6,239 bases of DNA from Nitrososphaeraceae archaeon (GCA_030038695.1 JASHSN010000275.1:1-6239); one strand, 5' to 3'. Counted from the stretch's first letter, positions 1 through 6,117 are shown. Numbers and translations are program-made. The notes: generated from the letters alone by a model not told the origin.

Positions 1-406
1 GACTAGATATATGCAATGATTGTACACCCTGAGCTTCTGCAACCAGCGCCTGGACGTAGTCAGCAGTAACAAGCATCGCTCCCTCTCGTATCGCGACATC
101 TTTGATTAAGGCGTCGATCCTGCCATGTTTTGCTAGACGAATGTCATCAATCGTGGGTCTGGCGCCTACGAAGAGGAGATCTATATTTTTTTTCGAACAT
201 TGTTCTCTTATCCTTTTTATTTCACTTAACCCCACAAAACCGTGTTCTTTGTTGCTGGAAGCCTGGGATTGTAACTCGTCTAACACTGCCAAAGGGATAA
301 TAATTTGACTAGCAGTGGGTATCTCTCCAGTCTCTATCATCTTGGTAACTTCGCCGTCGATTATTACGCTGGTATCTAAAACTAACTTTTTATTCTCCAA
401 TGTCAA
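1..406 (-). CDS. PIN-domain (PINc/VapC-type) ATPase, N-terminal part, runs off the window
   Basis: The 135 visible residues form a PIN nuclease domain. They begin with the strand LVLDTSVIIDG, then VLDELQSQA, RIDALIKDVA and LVTADYVQ. The expected acidic metal-binding residues are present: D11, E44, D98 and D116, with D103 nearby. In archaea this N-terminal arrangement is typical of proteins of about 600 residues that carry a PIN domain, a type II/IV secretion-like P-loop ATPase and a KH-like RNA-binding region. Those later domains lie beyond position 1, so the full assignment is inference. No ATG precedes the motif. An in-frame TAA at 407-409 is followed at once by TTG (404-406), ACA and a second TTG (398-400). 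The first internal ATG would remove catalytic D11, so a TTG start is needed. A TATA-like box at 422-430 is centred 26 bases from the second TTG, which favours leaderless initiation at 400. The likely role is RNA processing or toxin-like ribonuclease activity, but substrates are unknown. Confidence 0.8.
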   Translation of the reverse strand, partial: MTLENKKLVLDTSVIIDGEVTKMIETGEIPTASQIIIPLAVLDELQSQASSNKEHGFVGLSEIKRIREQCSKKNIDLLFVGARPTIDDIRLAKHGRIDALIKDVAIREGAMLVTADYVQALVAEAQGVQSLHISS

Positions 407-421
407 TTAACAGAGTGTGAG

Positions 422-430
422 ATTAAATTA
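422..430 (-). promoter_or_regulatory. TATA-like box for the PIN-domain gene
   Basis: On the minus strand this reads TAATTTAAT, centred at about 426. That is 26 bases from the TTG at 400, the usual archaeal TATA-to-start distance for a leaderless transcript, and 20 bases from the alternative TTG at 406. Position and composition are the only evidence. Confidence 0.4.
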
Positions 431-553
431 CCTTTATGCATTCTCGAAGCGACTGCCATGCCGTATATCCATAAGCGACCACCTGCAAAAGGTATAGACA
501 TTTAGATTTGATATTTCAGATTGCTTTGACAAATTTTAAACCCTTCCGAAAAG

Positions 554-563
554 TACTTAAAAA
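554..563 (+). promoter_or_regulatory. TATA-like box for the SDR gene
   Basis: The sequence TACTTAAAAA is centred near 559, 26 bases before the ATG at 585. No Shine-Dalgarno-like sequence precedes the ATG. Together these suggest that transcription starts at or very near the A of the start codon and the mRNA is leaderless, which is common in this phylum. Confidence 0.5.
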
Positions 564-584
564 GAGCACGCTAGGTCTGAATCA

Positions 585-1343
585 ATGAGTCTAAAAGGCA
601 AAGTGGCGATAGTCAGTGGAGCAGGTACTGGTGTTGGAAAAGCCACGACTAAGAGACTTTTCTCTGAAGGATGCAAGGTTGTTTTGATTGGCAGAGATAG
701 GTCAAGACTAACCAAAGTAATATCTGAGCTCAATGGAAAAAAGAACATTTTAGCCGTTAAGGCTGATATAACAAAGGAAGCGGATGTTATCAATGTTATA
801 GAGGAGACCATTTCAGCGTTTGACACTATCGACATACTGATAAACAACGCCGGAATTATTAATGACCCCACACCGTTCCACAAAATGACCGATGATCAAT
901 GGATGTCATTAATTAACACAAATCTTATCGGGACATTCAGAACCACAAAAGCTGTCCTTCCTATTATGATGGAAAAGGGCCGAGGAAGCATAGTCAACAT
1001 ATCTTCGTTGCAGGGAATACGATCTATAGTTAATGTCCCACTCTCTGTGTACGGTGTAACAAAAGCAGGAATAATAATGTTTACAAGAGCTATTGCTGTC
1101 GAATACGGAGAATATGGAATACGATCGAATTGCGTAGCCCCATCTACCATTCGCAGCCCCATGATAGAACCGTACCTGCTAGATAAGCAAGCTAAAAAAA
1201 CGCTCGAGTCATCATTTCCCTTAAGACGTATTGGCGACCCTGAGGATATTTCAGGTGCAGTTGTCTATCTATGTTCGGATGATGCAAAATGGATAACCGG
1301 AACAGTAATAACTGTAGATGGTGGAATGTCCGCGAAACAGTAG
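585..1343 (+). CDS. Short-chain dehydrogenase/reductase (SDR), FabG-like, NAD(P)-dependent
   Basis: This 252-residue protein has the usual length of a classical SDR with a Rossmann fold. The cofactor motif SGAGTGVG is at residues 11-18, with Ser in place of the common Thr. R37 in IGRD follows strand 2 and suggests NADP(H) preference. D61 in ADI contacts the adenine, and NNAG is at 87-90. The catalytic set is N113, S141, Y156 and K160 (YGVTK). The C-terminal VITVDGG strand is intact. The Ser-Tyr spacing is 15 residues where 13 is common, and the usual Pro-Gly after the active site is Pro-Ser (186-187), so the substrate loop may be unusual. It oxidises or reduces a hydroxyl or carbonyl group in the cytoplasm. 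The substrate cannot be told from sequence; fatty acyl-ACP reduction is unlikely if, as is usual in archaea, the host lacks a standard type II fatty acid synthase. The ATG lies 26 bases after a TATA box and the gene appears monocistronic. Confidence 0.93.
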   Translation: MSLKGKVAIVSGAGTGVGKATTKRLFSEGCKVVLIGRDRSRLTKVISELNGKKNILAVKADITKEADVINVIEETISAFDTIDILINNAGIINDPTPFHKMTDDQWMSLINTNLIGTFRTTKAVLPIMMEKGRGSIVNISSLQGIRSIVNVPLSVYGVTKAGIIMFTRAIAVEYGEYGIRSNCVAPSTIRSPMIEPYLLDKQAKKTLESSFPLRRIGDPEDISGAVVYLCSDDAKWITGTVITVDGGMSAKQ

Positions 1344-1387
1344 GAGGCTAGACACACCATGGCTCTAGAAAGAACTTGAATTGTATT

Positions 1388-1816
1388 CTACCTCATTTCC
1401 GTTATAAGTTGACTCGTGTTTTCGGAAACCACAGGGATTATGCGCTTTGTTATTAATTCATGAACGTTGCCTTTTGCCACGTCGAATGTTAGAATTAGTA
1501 CGTACCATAGTTGACTTTCCGTGTCTGTAATGGGGATGGTAGCCCTGATAAGCTTCGCATAGTGTGAACTTGCGTAATGGATTTTTCCCAAATGATGTTC
1601 CCATCTGAGTCGAGTGAACTGTCTTGTGGCAGCAGTAATTGCATATTGCGCTCTCTGTTCTGGAGTCAACAACGGGATCAGAGCCTTGCGCTCAGAAATT
1701 CCCAACAATTTTCCCTCCGCATCCACGATTCCTGCAAATCTGATAGCTGGGTCAAGAGATATTACCTTATCGCAGAACTCTTTGTAGAATCGTTGTCCTT
1801 TCTGTTGGTGCTTCAA
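1388..1816 (-). CDS. Small orphan protein of a Nitrososphaerota-type family (possibly DUF6659)
   Basis: This 142-residue soluble protein has no signal peptide and no membrane segment. It has a helix FYKEFCDKVI (residues 10-19), then strands RFAGIVDAEGKLLGISER (26-43) with a D-x-x-G turn, a helical stretch around TPEQRAQYAITAATRQF (51-67), and further strands KIHYASSHYAKLIRATIPI (78-96) and LWYVLILTFDV (103-113). It ends with a helix, NVHELITKRIIPVVSEN. The pattern resembles a small sensor-like alpha/beta fold of the roadblock/LC7 or PAS kind, and I recall similar proteins in many copies in ammonia-oxidising archaea, annotated as DUF6659. That name is from memory and not proven here. No catalytic motif is visible and the function is unknown. 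The start is a TTG (1814-1816): an in-frame TGA lies three codons upstream and no internal ATG exists before the last two residues. The gene converges on the SDR gene with a 44-base gap and diverges from purK. Confidence 0.75.
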   Translation of the reverse strand: MKHQQKGQRFYKEFCDKVISLDPAIRFAGIVDAEGKLLGISERKALIPLLTPEQRAQYAITAATRQFTRLRWEHHLGKIHYASSHYAKLIRATIPITDTESQLWYVLILTFDVAKGNVHELITKRIIPVVSENTSQLITEMR

Positions 1817-1974
1817 TTGATATCATCAATAACTACTTTTGGCTCTATTTTGACTTTTACTAATTTTATCTTCAGCCTTACATAATATCTTACTTGCGAT
1901 ACATACTTCATTTCTTACTCCCAAGGAAGAGGCAAACAAGTCCTGGTTGATATTGCCCTACTTTTAATAACTTA

Positions 1975-2004
1975 ATTTTAATTTGGATTGACTGCAATTA
2001 AAAT
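1975..2004. repeat. Perfect 9-bp inverted repeat in the purK promoter
   Basis: ATTTTAATT at 1975-1983 is the exact reverse complement of AATTAAAAT at 1996-2004. The arms are separated by 12 bases, so their centres are 21 bp apart, about two helical turns. The right arm coincides with the best TATA candidate for purK, so a bound dimer would block TBP. This is a candidate operator. AT-rich sequence makes chance matches easier, hence the moderate confidence. Confidence 0.4.
1996..2004 (+). promoter_or_regulatory. purK: TATA-like box for purK
   Basis: AATTAAAAT is centred about 28 bases before the ATG at 2029. That fits a leaderless or nearly leaderless transcript for the purK-purE operon. A second AT-rich box at 2007-2016 would place the start inside the reading frame and is less likely. 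No Shine-Dalgarno site precedes 2029. Confidence 0.4.
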
Positions 2005-2028
2005 ACCTTTAATTTACATATCGCGCCT

Positions 2029-3276
2029 ATGTCACCCAATTTGGAGTCTGGCCCACTAGATGAACTATCTGTAACAAAGCCGGTATCTGTAGGTATCATA
2101 GGCGGTGGACAACTAGGAAAGATGATCGCACTTGACGCCAAACGAATGGCTTTGAAGATCTGCATTCTTGACCCTTGTAGTTGCTGCCCTGCGTCTTCTG
2201 TATCAGACGAGCTGATTGTGGCCGATTTTACCGACGAGCAGGCTATCAGGAAGCTAGCCACCAAATCGGACGTAATCACATATGAAATAGAGCTTGCAAA
2301 TTCTAAGGCTCTAATAGATCTAGCGTCAAAAAACCATAATTTGGTTAATCCATCACCTGAGACGCTTCACATTATTCAGGATAAATATAAACAAAAATCT
2401 TTTTTAAAGAAAAACAAATTAAAAGTTCCTAGTTTTGAAATCGTGAATTCTGAGGAAGAATTGTTCGATCTGTGTGAAGATTTTGGTTTCCCAGTTATGT
2501 TGAAGGCCCGCGAAAATTCGTATGACGGCAGAGGTAACTATTTAATAAGATCTAAACGCGAAATATCCAAAGTATTCTCTCGGTTCGCTGGAGGAGGACG
2601 AGGAGGAGAAAAAGAAGAAGAAAGACAGCTAATGGTCGAAAAGTTCGTCAACTTTAGACAAGAGATATCAATCATGGTTGCAAGAAATAGAAGCGGTCAG
2701 ATCACTTCGTTCCCTGTTGCAGAAAATATACATGAGGACCATATATTGAAGTTGACGATCGTGCCGGCCCGTGTCTCAGAGAGGGTCGCAAAGGATGCTA
2801 GAAAAATGGCCGAGAAGGCACTTTCTGCCCTTAAAGGGGCTGGCATTTTCGGAATAGAGATGTTTGTAACTCATGACGATAAAGTAATGATAAACGAGAT
2901 CGCACCAAGGCCACACAACTCAGGCCATTATTCCATTGAAGCATGCTCGGTTTCTCAGTTTGAACAGCATATAAGGGCTATACTTGATCTACCTTTATCA
3001 GAACCACGGCTATTGTGCCCTGCAGTCGCTATGATAAATATATTAGGACCACGGAATTACGTTGGACCGTATATTATAAGTGGCGTGACAAAATTACTAT
3101 CGCTTCCTGAACTGACCCTTCATATCTATGGAAAGAAGATATCAGAACCAAAAAGGAAACTCGGACACCTCACATTATTGGGAAAGTCCATGCATGAGAC
3201 GTTGTCGCGGGTAGATACGGCTAATAAGATAATAAAAGTGCGCCCGCTTAGAGAAAATAAAGGTGACCTAAATTAG
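2029..3276 (+). CDS. purK: N5-carboxyaminoimidazole ribonucleotide synthase (PurK, ATP-grasp)
   Basis: PurK converts 5-aminoimidazole ribonucleotide, ATP and bicarbonate to N5-CAIR, ADP and phosphate in de novo purine synthesis. The 415 residues begin with a 15-20 residue extension before the nucleotide-binding strand [12 protein letters not shown] (21-32). The ATP-grasp core follows, with K159 and the loop SYDGRGN (164-170; GYDGKGQ is usual), the strand [19 protein letters not shown] (201-219), FPVAEN (228-233) and the signature [12 protein letters not shown] (289-300) that binds metal and [12 protein letters not shown] (309-317) and AMINILG (334-340) lead into the C-terminal PurK domain. 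A low-complexity linker of Gly, Arg, Glu and Lys at about 188-199 is longer than usual and is encoded by a purine trinucleotide tract. At 415 residues it is somewhat longer than the common 355-385. purE follows directly, as expected for an enzyme pair that passes an unstable intermediate. ATG 2029 is chosen for its TATA spacing; an in-frame TTG at 2041 is an alternative. Confidence 0.96.
   Translation: MSPNLESGPLDELSVTKPVSVGIIGGGQLGKMIALDAKRMALKICILDPCSCCPASSVSDELIVADFTDEQAIRKLATKSDVITYEIELANSKALIDLASKNHNLVNPSPETLHIIQDKYKQKSFLKKNKLKVPSFEIVNSEEELFDLCEDFGFPVMLKARENSYDGRGNYLIRSKREISKVFSRFAGGGRGGEKEEERQLMVEKFVNFRQEISIMVARNRSGQITSFPVAENIHEDHILKLTIVPARVSERVAKDARKMAEKALSALKGAGIFGIEMFVTHDDKVMINEIAPRPHNSGHYSIEACSVSQFEQHIRAILDLPLSEPRLLCPAVAMINILGPRNYVGPYIISGVTKLLSLPELTLHIYGKKISEPKRKLGHLTLLGKSMHETLSRVDTANKIIKVRPLRENKGDLN
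2590..2625 (+). repeat. Purine-only GGA/GAA trinucleotide tract inside purK
   Basis: A run of GGA codons, one CGA, more GGA codons and then GAA/AAA/AGA codons gives an almost unbroken purine strand. Only the C at 2599 interrupts it, and 26 consecutive purines run from 2600. It encodes the linker [12 protein letters not shown] between two conserved ATP-grasp elements. The tract looks like an in-frame microsatellite expansion. Confidence 0.7.
3261..3266 (+). promoter_or_regulatory. purE: Shine-Dalgarno site near the purK-purE junction
   Basis: AGGTGA inside the end of purK is complementary to UCACCU of the usual archaeal 16S rRNA 3' end. It lies 33 bases before the ATG at 3300, too far to serve it, but six bases before an in-frame TTA at 3273-3275 that overlaps the purK stop codon. 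This site decides between the possible purE starts. Confidence 0.45.
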
Positions 3277-3299
3277 CTGGAATCCTAGTCGGTATAATT

Positions 3300-3809
3300 A
3301 TGGGCAGCGATTCGGATTTGGTTATTATGAAGGAAGCTGCAGAGATTTTAAATTCACTTGGGATTAAAAATGAGGTAAGAATAGTTTCAGCGCATAGAAC
3401 CGTCAGTAGAATGATCGATTATGCTAAGACGGCAAAGGCAAGAGGAATTCAAGTCATTATAGCAGGTGCGGGCGGAGCCGCTCATTTACCAGGTATGGTT
3501 GCAGCTATCACTCCACTTCCTGTAATTGGTGTCCCTATAATGGGAACATCATCACGTCTTCACGGTTTGGATTCGCTTTTGTCCATAGTGCAAATGCCAC
3601 CTGGCGTGCCAGTCGCCGCGGTTGCGGTTAATGGAGCGAAAAATGCAGGTATTCTCGCTAGTCAAATACTAGGGCTAAAGAACAAAAAAATAGCATCTAA
3701 GGTTGAGAAATACAAACAAAGCTTGGAAGCGGGTGTATTAGGCAAGGCAGCAAAGTTAGATCACTTGGGGATCAAAAAATTTGTCGAGTCGACGACATTG
3801 ATCAAGTAG
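3300..3809 (+). CDS. purE: N5-CAIR mutase (PurE, class I); true start probably upstream, near 3273
   Basis: PurE rearranges N5-CAIR to 4-carboxy-AIR, the step after PurK. From ATG 3300 the 169 residues show all class I motifs: GSDSD (2-6), SAHRT (30-34, with the catalytic His), [12 protein letters not shown] (55-66), GVP (77-79) and [17 protein letters not shown] (89-105). A C-terminal extension of about 40 residues is rich in Lys. PurE normally begins with a beta strand of the form xVxIxMGSDSD. That strand is present here in the same frame upstream of the ATG, reading AGILVGII from 3276 to 3299, but there is no ATG, GTG or TTG between it and the in-frame TGA at 3264-3266. Starting at 3300 would delete the first core strand. 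The best alternative is TTA 3273-3275, six bases after AGGTGA, giving 178 residues and overlapping the purK TAG. I keep the ATG coordinates because a TTA start is unproven. The gene is co-transcribed with purK. Confidence 0.93.
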   Translation: MGSDSDLVIMKEAAEILNSLGIKNEVRIVSAHRTVSRMIDYAKTAKARGIQVIIAGAGGAAHLPGMVAAITPLPVIGVPIMGTSSRLHGLDSLLSIVQMPPGVPVAAVAVNGAKNAGILASQILGLKNKKIASKVEKYKQSLEAGVLGKAAKLDHLGIKKFVESTTLIK

Positions 3810-3923
3810 CTAGGATATCTTCTGTCACTGTCAGAATCATCGAAAAAAGAAGAAATGAACGAAGACAGACGGCATCGTCGTATAACTAACTAAAAGTCAC
3901 CAGAGGGTTTATCCATCACCTGC

Positions 3924-3941
3924 ATAAATTATAAATTATAT
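3924..3941 (+). promoter_or_regulatory. TATA region upstream of the HtrA-like protease gene
   Basis: A strongly AT-rich stretch contains ATAAATTATA and lies 34-50 bases before the ATG at 3974. It would place the transcription start at about 3955-3962, giving a leader of roughly 12-20 bases. It is a separate promoter, so the protease gene need not depend on the purine operon. No Shine-Dalgarno site is evident in the leader. Confidence 0.45.
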
Positions 3942-3973
3942 CTAAACAATCATGAACGAATAGTAACTGCTAT

Positions 3974-5131
3974 ATGATGCATCTTTTTGTTACTAGGCTA
4001 ATGCATAGGAGGAGAAATATTGTCTTACTATTGACTTTGACGTTAATCGTGTTATCAACATCACTATTAATGACAGTTCAATATAACACTAGGGCCCAAA
4101 AACTAGCAGTCCTAGGAAGTGAGGATCATTATCTCAACCAACTCTTTAAGCGAGTGGAAAATTCTGTCGTTCAGGTGACTAGAATAATCCCTGCAGCGAA
4201 TTCACAAAACCCTCAGGGAAATGCGAGTGCATTAGGTTCGGGGATTGTTTATGATACAAATGGCCATATTATAACTAACAATCATGTGGTAGACAATGCA
4301 AAAACGGTAGATGTCACTTTCATAGATGGAAATAGATACACTGCAAAGGTTGTAGGAACCGATGTCTACAATGATTTGGCAGTCCTGAAGATCATCGGAA
4401 ACCTCACAAAACCTGTAACCCCGCTTCCACTTGGAAACTCATCGGCACTAGAGGTTGGAGAACGAGTCGTAGCTATCGGAAATCCATTTGGACTTGACGA
4501 TACGATGACAACAGGAATAGTGAGTCAAACAGGCAGATTGCTCCCAGACGCTAACTTAGGATTTTCTATTCCAGACGTTATTCAGACCGATGCTTTGATT
4601 GATCCTGGAAATTCTGGTGGGCCCTTATTAAACATGGAAGGACAAGTTATTGGTATAAACACAGCGACCATCTCTGATAATGGTGCCTTTTCAGGAATAG
4701 GATTGGCCATACCCTCCGACACGGCAAAACGCATTATTCCAGTTTTGATCGAGAAGGGTAACTACACTCATCCATACTTGGGGCTTAACGGCGCTACCCT
4801 TACCTCAGATTTGGCTGCGAGCGTTAGGGGATTGAACCCAGACTTTCAAGGAATACTGGTAGATTCGATAGTAAAAGGTGGAGCTGCAGATAGAGCAGGA
4901 TTGCACGGTAGCTCGACCGATCAGTATGGCAAAAAACACGGAGGAGATGTAATAACTGCTGTCGACGGTCACCAAGTAAAACGCATGGAAGACTTGATCT
5001 CTTACATTGAACAGTACAAGTCAGTTGGAGAGAAAGTAATATTAACGGTTTATCGGGATGGCCAAACACTCAACTTGCAGACGATTCTACAACATCGTCC
5101 TTCACCCCTGCAATCGGTAAAATCACCGTAG
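3974..5131 (+). CDS. HtrA/Deg-type S1C serine protease, membrane-anchored, one PDZ domain
   Basis: This is a 385-residue trypsin-fold protease of the HtrA/DegP/DegS family, which degrades or refolds damaged proteins outside the cytoplasm. A basic N-terminus (RLMHRRRN, 8-15) precedes one hydrophobic segment at about 16-35. It looks like an uncleaved anchor that places the protease on the outer face of the membrane. The catalytic triad is H104 (TNNHVVD), D134 (NDLAVLKI) and S214 (GNSGGPL). Strands such as LGSGIVYD (87-94) and VVAIGNPFGL (165-174) are well conserved. A single PDZ domain occupies about 280-375, with GILVDSIV, AADRAGL, GGDVITAVDG and EKVILTVYRDGQ. It carries a polar insertion, HGSSTDQYGKKHG (311-323), before GGDVI. 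The layout, one anchor, one protease and one PDZ, matches DegS-like members. ATG codons at 3974, 3977 and 4001 are all possible starts; the first is kept because it lies closest to the expected transcription start. Confidence 0.94.
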   Translation: MMHLFVTRLMHRRRNIVLLLTLTLIVLSTSLLMTVQYNTRAQKLAVLGSEDHYLNQLFKRVENSVVQVTRIIPAANSQNPQGNASALGSGIVYDTNGHIITNNHVVDNAKTVDVTFIDGNRYTAKVVGTDVYNDLAVLKIIGNLTKPVTPLPLGNSSALEVGERVVAIGNPFGLDDTMTTGIVSQTGRLLPDANLGFSIPDVIQTDALIDPGNSGGPLLNMEGQVIGINTATISDNGAFSGIGLAIPSDTAKRIIPVLIEKGNYTHPYLGLNGATLTSDLAASVRGLNPDFQGILVDSIVKGGAADRAGLHGSSTDQYGKKHGGDVITAVDGHQVKRMEDLISYIEQYKSVGEKVILTVYRDGQTLNLQTILQHRPSPLQSVKSP

Positions 5132-5210
5132 GCAGAGCCAGCCTGATAGGCATTTCAGGAGTTTTGATAGGCCAGCGCCAGTGTTCTATCTGACAAACCC
5201 ATACGATCTC

Positions 5211-5250
5211 TTCAGAGCGCTGAACAGATTTCATTTTTGAATGTTCTTTT
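5211..5250 (+). terminator. Possible terminator after the HtrA-like gene
   Basis: A short hairpin, TTCAG (5211-5215) and CTGAA (5220-5224) with a four-base loop, is followed by two T-rich stretches ending at 5250. Archaeal termination depends mainly on T-tracts, so the T-rich part is the stronger evidence. A second small hairpin, AAAGC/GCTTT at 5271-5285, lies between this and the convergent gene. Both stems are short and could be chance. Confidence 0.3.
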
Positions 5251-5303
5251 AGTTCGGCTGTAAATCACGTAAAGCATAGAGCTTTTCGTTTCCCACAAAT
5301 TGT

Positions 5304-5801
5304 TCAATGAAAAAATGTCACAATAATAAATGCAAGAAAGTAAACTATAGCCGCAGCCTTTATTGTTTTTCCGACTGCCATAGCAAGGAGGAATTTTTTC
5401 AAATCATATTTTTTAATTCCAGCTATTATGGGAATTACATCCCCACCAACGGGGATCCAAGGTGATATAAAGATTAACGCCCAACCATATTTTGATAATA
5501 ATTCGTAACTCCTTTGACTTTTCTTATCATCAATCCTTGTTATCTTTCTCATTCGATGAGAGAGTGTGTTTCCAGTATAACCGAGGTAGTATGCTATAAT
5601 TCCACCAATTATTGATCCGACTGTCAGAACAACAAATACTCTGTATTCGTTTTCTCCTGTTGCTATTAATGCAGCCGTCGTAAGTTCAGTTGGGATGGGA
5701 AGAAAGGAGGAGAACATACCATTCAAGAAAAGACCCAAGAGTCCGTATTTCGTGAAGAAGTCTAAAGAATTCTGGGCTATGAAGAGTGCAAAGATTATCA
5801 T
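5304..5801 (-). CDS. VTT-domain (DedA/YqaA-like, SNARE-associated) membrane protein
   Basis: The 165-residue integral membrane protein has hydrophobic segments at about 16-48, 54-75, 105-128 and 136-163. The first contains the conserved re-entrant motif FLPIPTE (33-39). GSIIGGIIAYYLG (62-74) is the glycine-rich helix typical of the family, and FISPWIPVGGDVIPIIAG (111-128) is the second re-entrant motif. The classic DedA motif carries an Arg just before the Pro; here SPWIPVGGD resembles the YqaA branch, which has W-x-P-x-x-G-D. A basic cytoplasmic loop lies between residues 82 and 98. DedA/VTT proteins are linked to lipid flipping or scrambling and to proton-coupled transport, but the substrate of this archaeal member is unknown. 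ATG 5801 is the first start after an in-frame TGA three codons upstream. The gene converges on the protease gene with a 172-base gap, so the two are not co-transcribed. Confidence 0.87.
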   Translation of the reverse strand: MIIFALFIAQNSLDFFTKYGLLGLFLNGMFSSFLPIPTELTTAALIATGENEYRVFVVLTVGSIIGGIIAYYLGYTGNTLSHRMRKITRIDDKKSQRSYELLSKYGWALIFISPWIPVGGDVIPIIAGIKKYDLKKFLLAMAVGKTIKAAAIVYFLAFIIVTFFH

Positions 5802-5834
5802 AATATGTCAATTTGACTCCTTTATTGCCTGAAC

Positions 5835-5842
5835 CTTATAAG
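5835..5842 (-). promoter_or_regulatory. TATA-like box for the VTT gene
   Basis: The palindromic CTTATAAG is centred at about 5838.5, some 38 bases from the ATG at 5801. It would start transcription near 5812 and give a leader of about 11 bases. A minus-strand GGAG at 5817-5820 is too far from the ATG for a normal ribosome site. Confidence 0.4.
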
Positions 5843-6093
5843 AAAGTTCACCCTCTGTTAAAAAGTGCATTTGTTATCTTGAGTAACTTTGAAATAAGAT
5901 AAGGCGGACTTTCTGTGATCTATTGGTGATGAAGAAATTTTCTAGCACAGCAAAACCGACTTGTAAATCGTGCCCGTTAGAACCTACTTCTCATTAGTTT
6001 TTTACGTATTTGCACAGCTAATGTTGTTTTTGAGTATATGCTACGTATTAATTCATCCGCGCGCCGAATGAGTCAATAGCATTAAGTGCTCAT

Positions 6094-6117
6094 AATAACA
6101 TTATCGATAGCATTATT
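6094..6117. repeat. AT-rich imperfect palindrome centred on ATCGAT
   Basis: The 24 bases read AATAA, three unpaired bases, TATCGATA, three unpaired bases, TTATT. Eighteen of 24 positions are symmetric. The unit ATAGCATTA in the right half (6107-6115) also occurs at 6076-6084, exactly 31 bp upstream. It may be a regulator site for a downstream gene. Confidence 0.3.

Noticed and set aside
102..308. Plus-strand open frame of 68 codons
   Set aside because: It is antisense to the PIN domain, whose catalytic motifs are clear on the minus strand.
557..1162. Two minus-strand open frames (557-883 and 896-1162)
   Set aside because: They lie antisense to the SDR gene, whose family motifs are complete, and their translations show no recognisable domain.
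1577..1885. Plus-strand open frame of 102 codons
   Set aside because: It is antisense to the orphan gene at 1388-1816, which has a coherent fold pattern; this frame is rich in Ser/Leu with no motif.
1998..2279. Minus-strand open frame of 93 codons
   Set aside because: It overlaps the conserved N-terminal domain of PurK on the opposite strand and has no domain of its own.
3262..3276. A programmed -1 frameshift fusing PurK to PurE
   Set aside because: The frames are related by -1, but the bases before the purK stop do not form a recognised slippery heptamer and separate PurK and PurE proteins are the norm. Kept only as a minor option in the purE start finding.
3855..3963. Two mini-ORFs starting ATGAACGAA (3855-3893, 12 residues; 3952-3963, 3 residues) before the protease gene
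   Set aside because: Both are too short to judge, no ribosome site precedes them, and the shared nine bases are within chance. Leader-peptide control would need transcript mapping.
4824..5069. Minus-strand open frame of 81 codons
   Set aside because: It is a shadow of the PDZ-coding region of the protease gene.
5144..5172. Direct repeat TGATAGGC at 5144-5151 and 5165-5172
   Set aside because: There are only two 8-base copies, no third unit and no flanking structure; not a CRISPR or transposon end.
5926..5932. Perfect C-box-like GTGATGA, suggesting a C/D box guide RNA
   Set aside because: No CTGA D or D' box follows at the expected distance, so the guide RNA architecture is missing.
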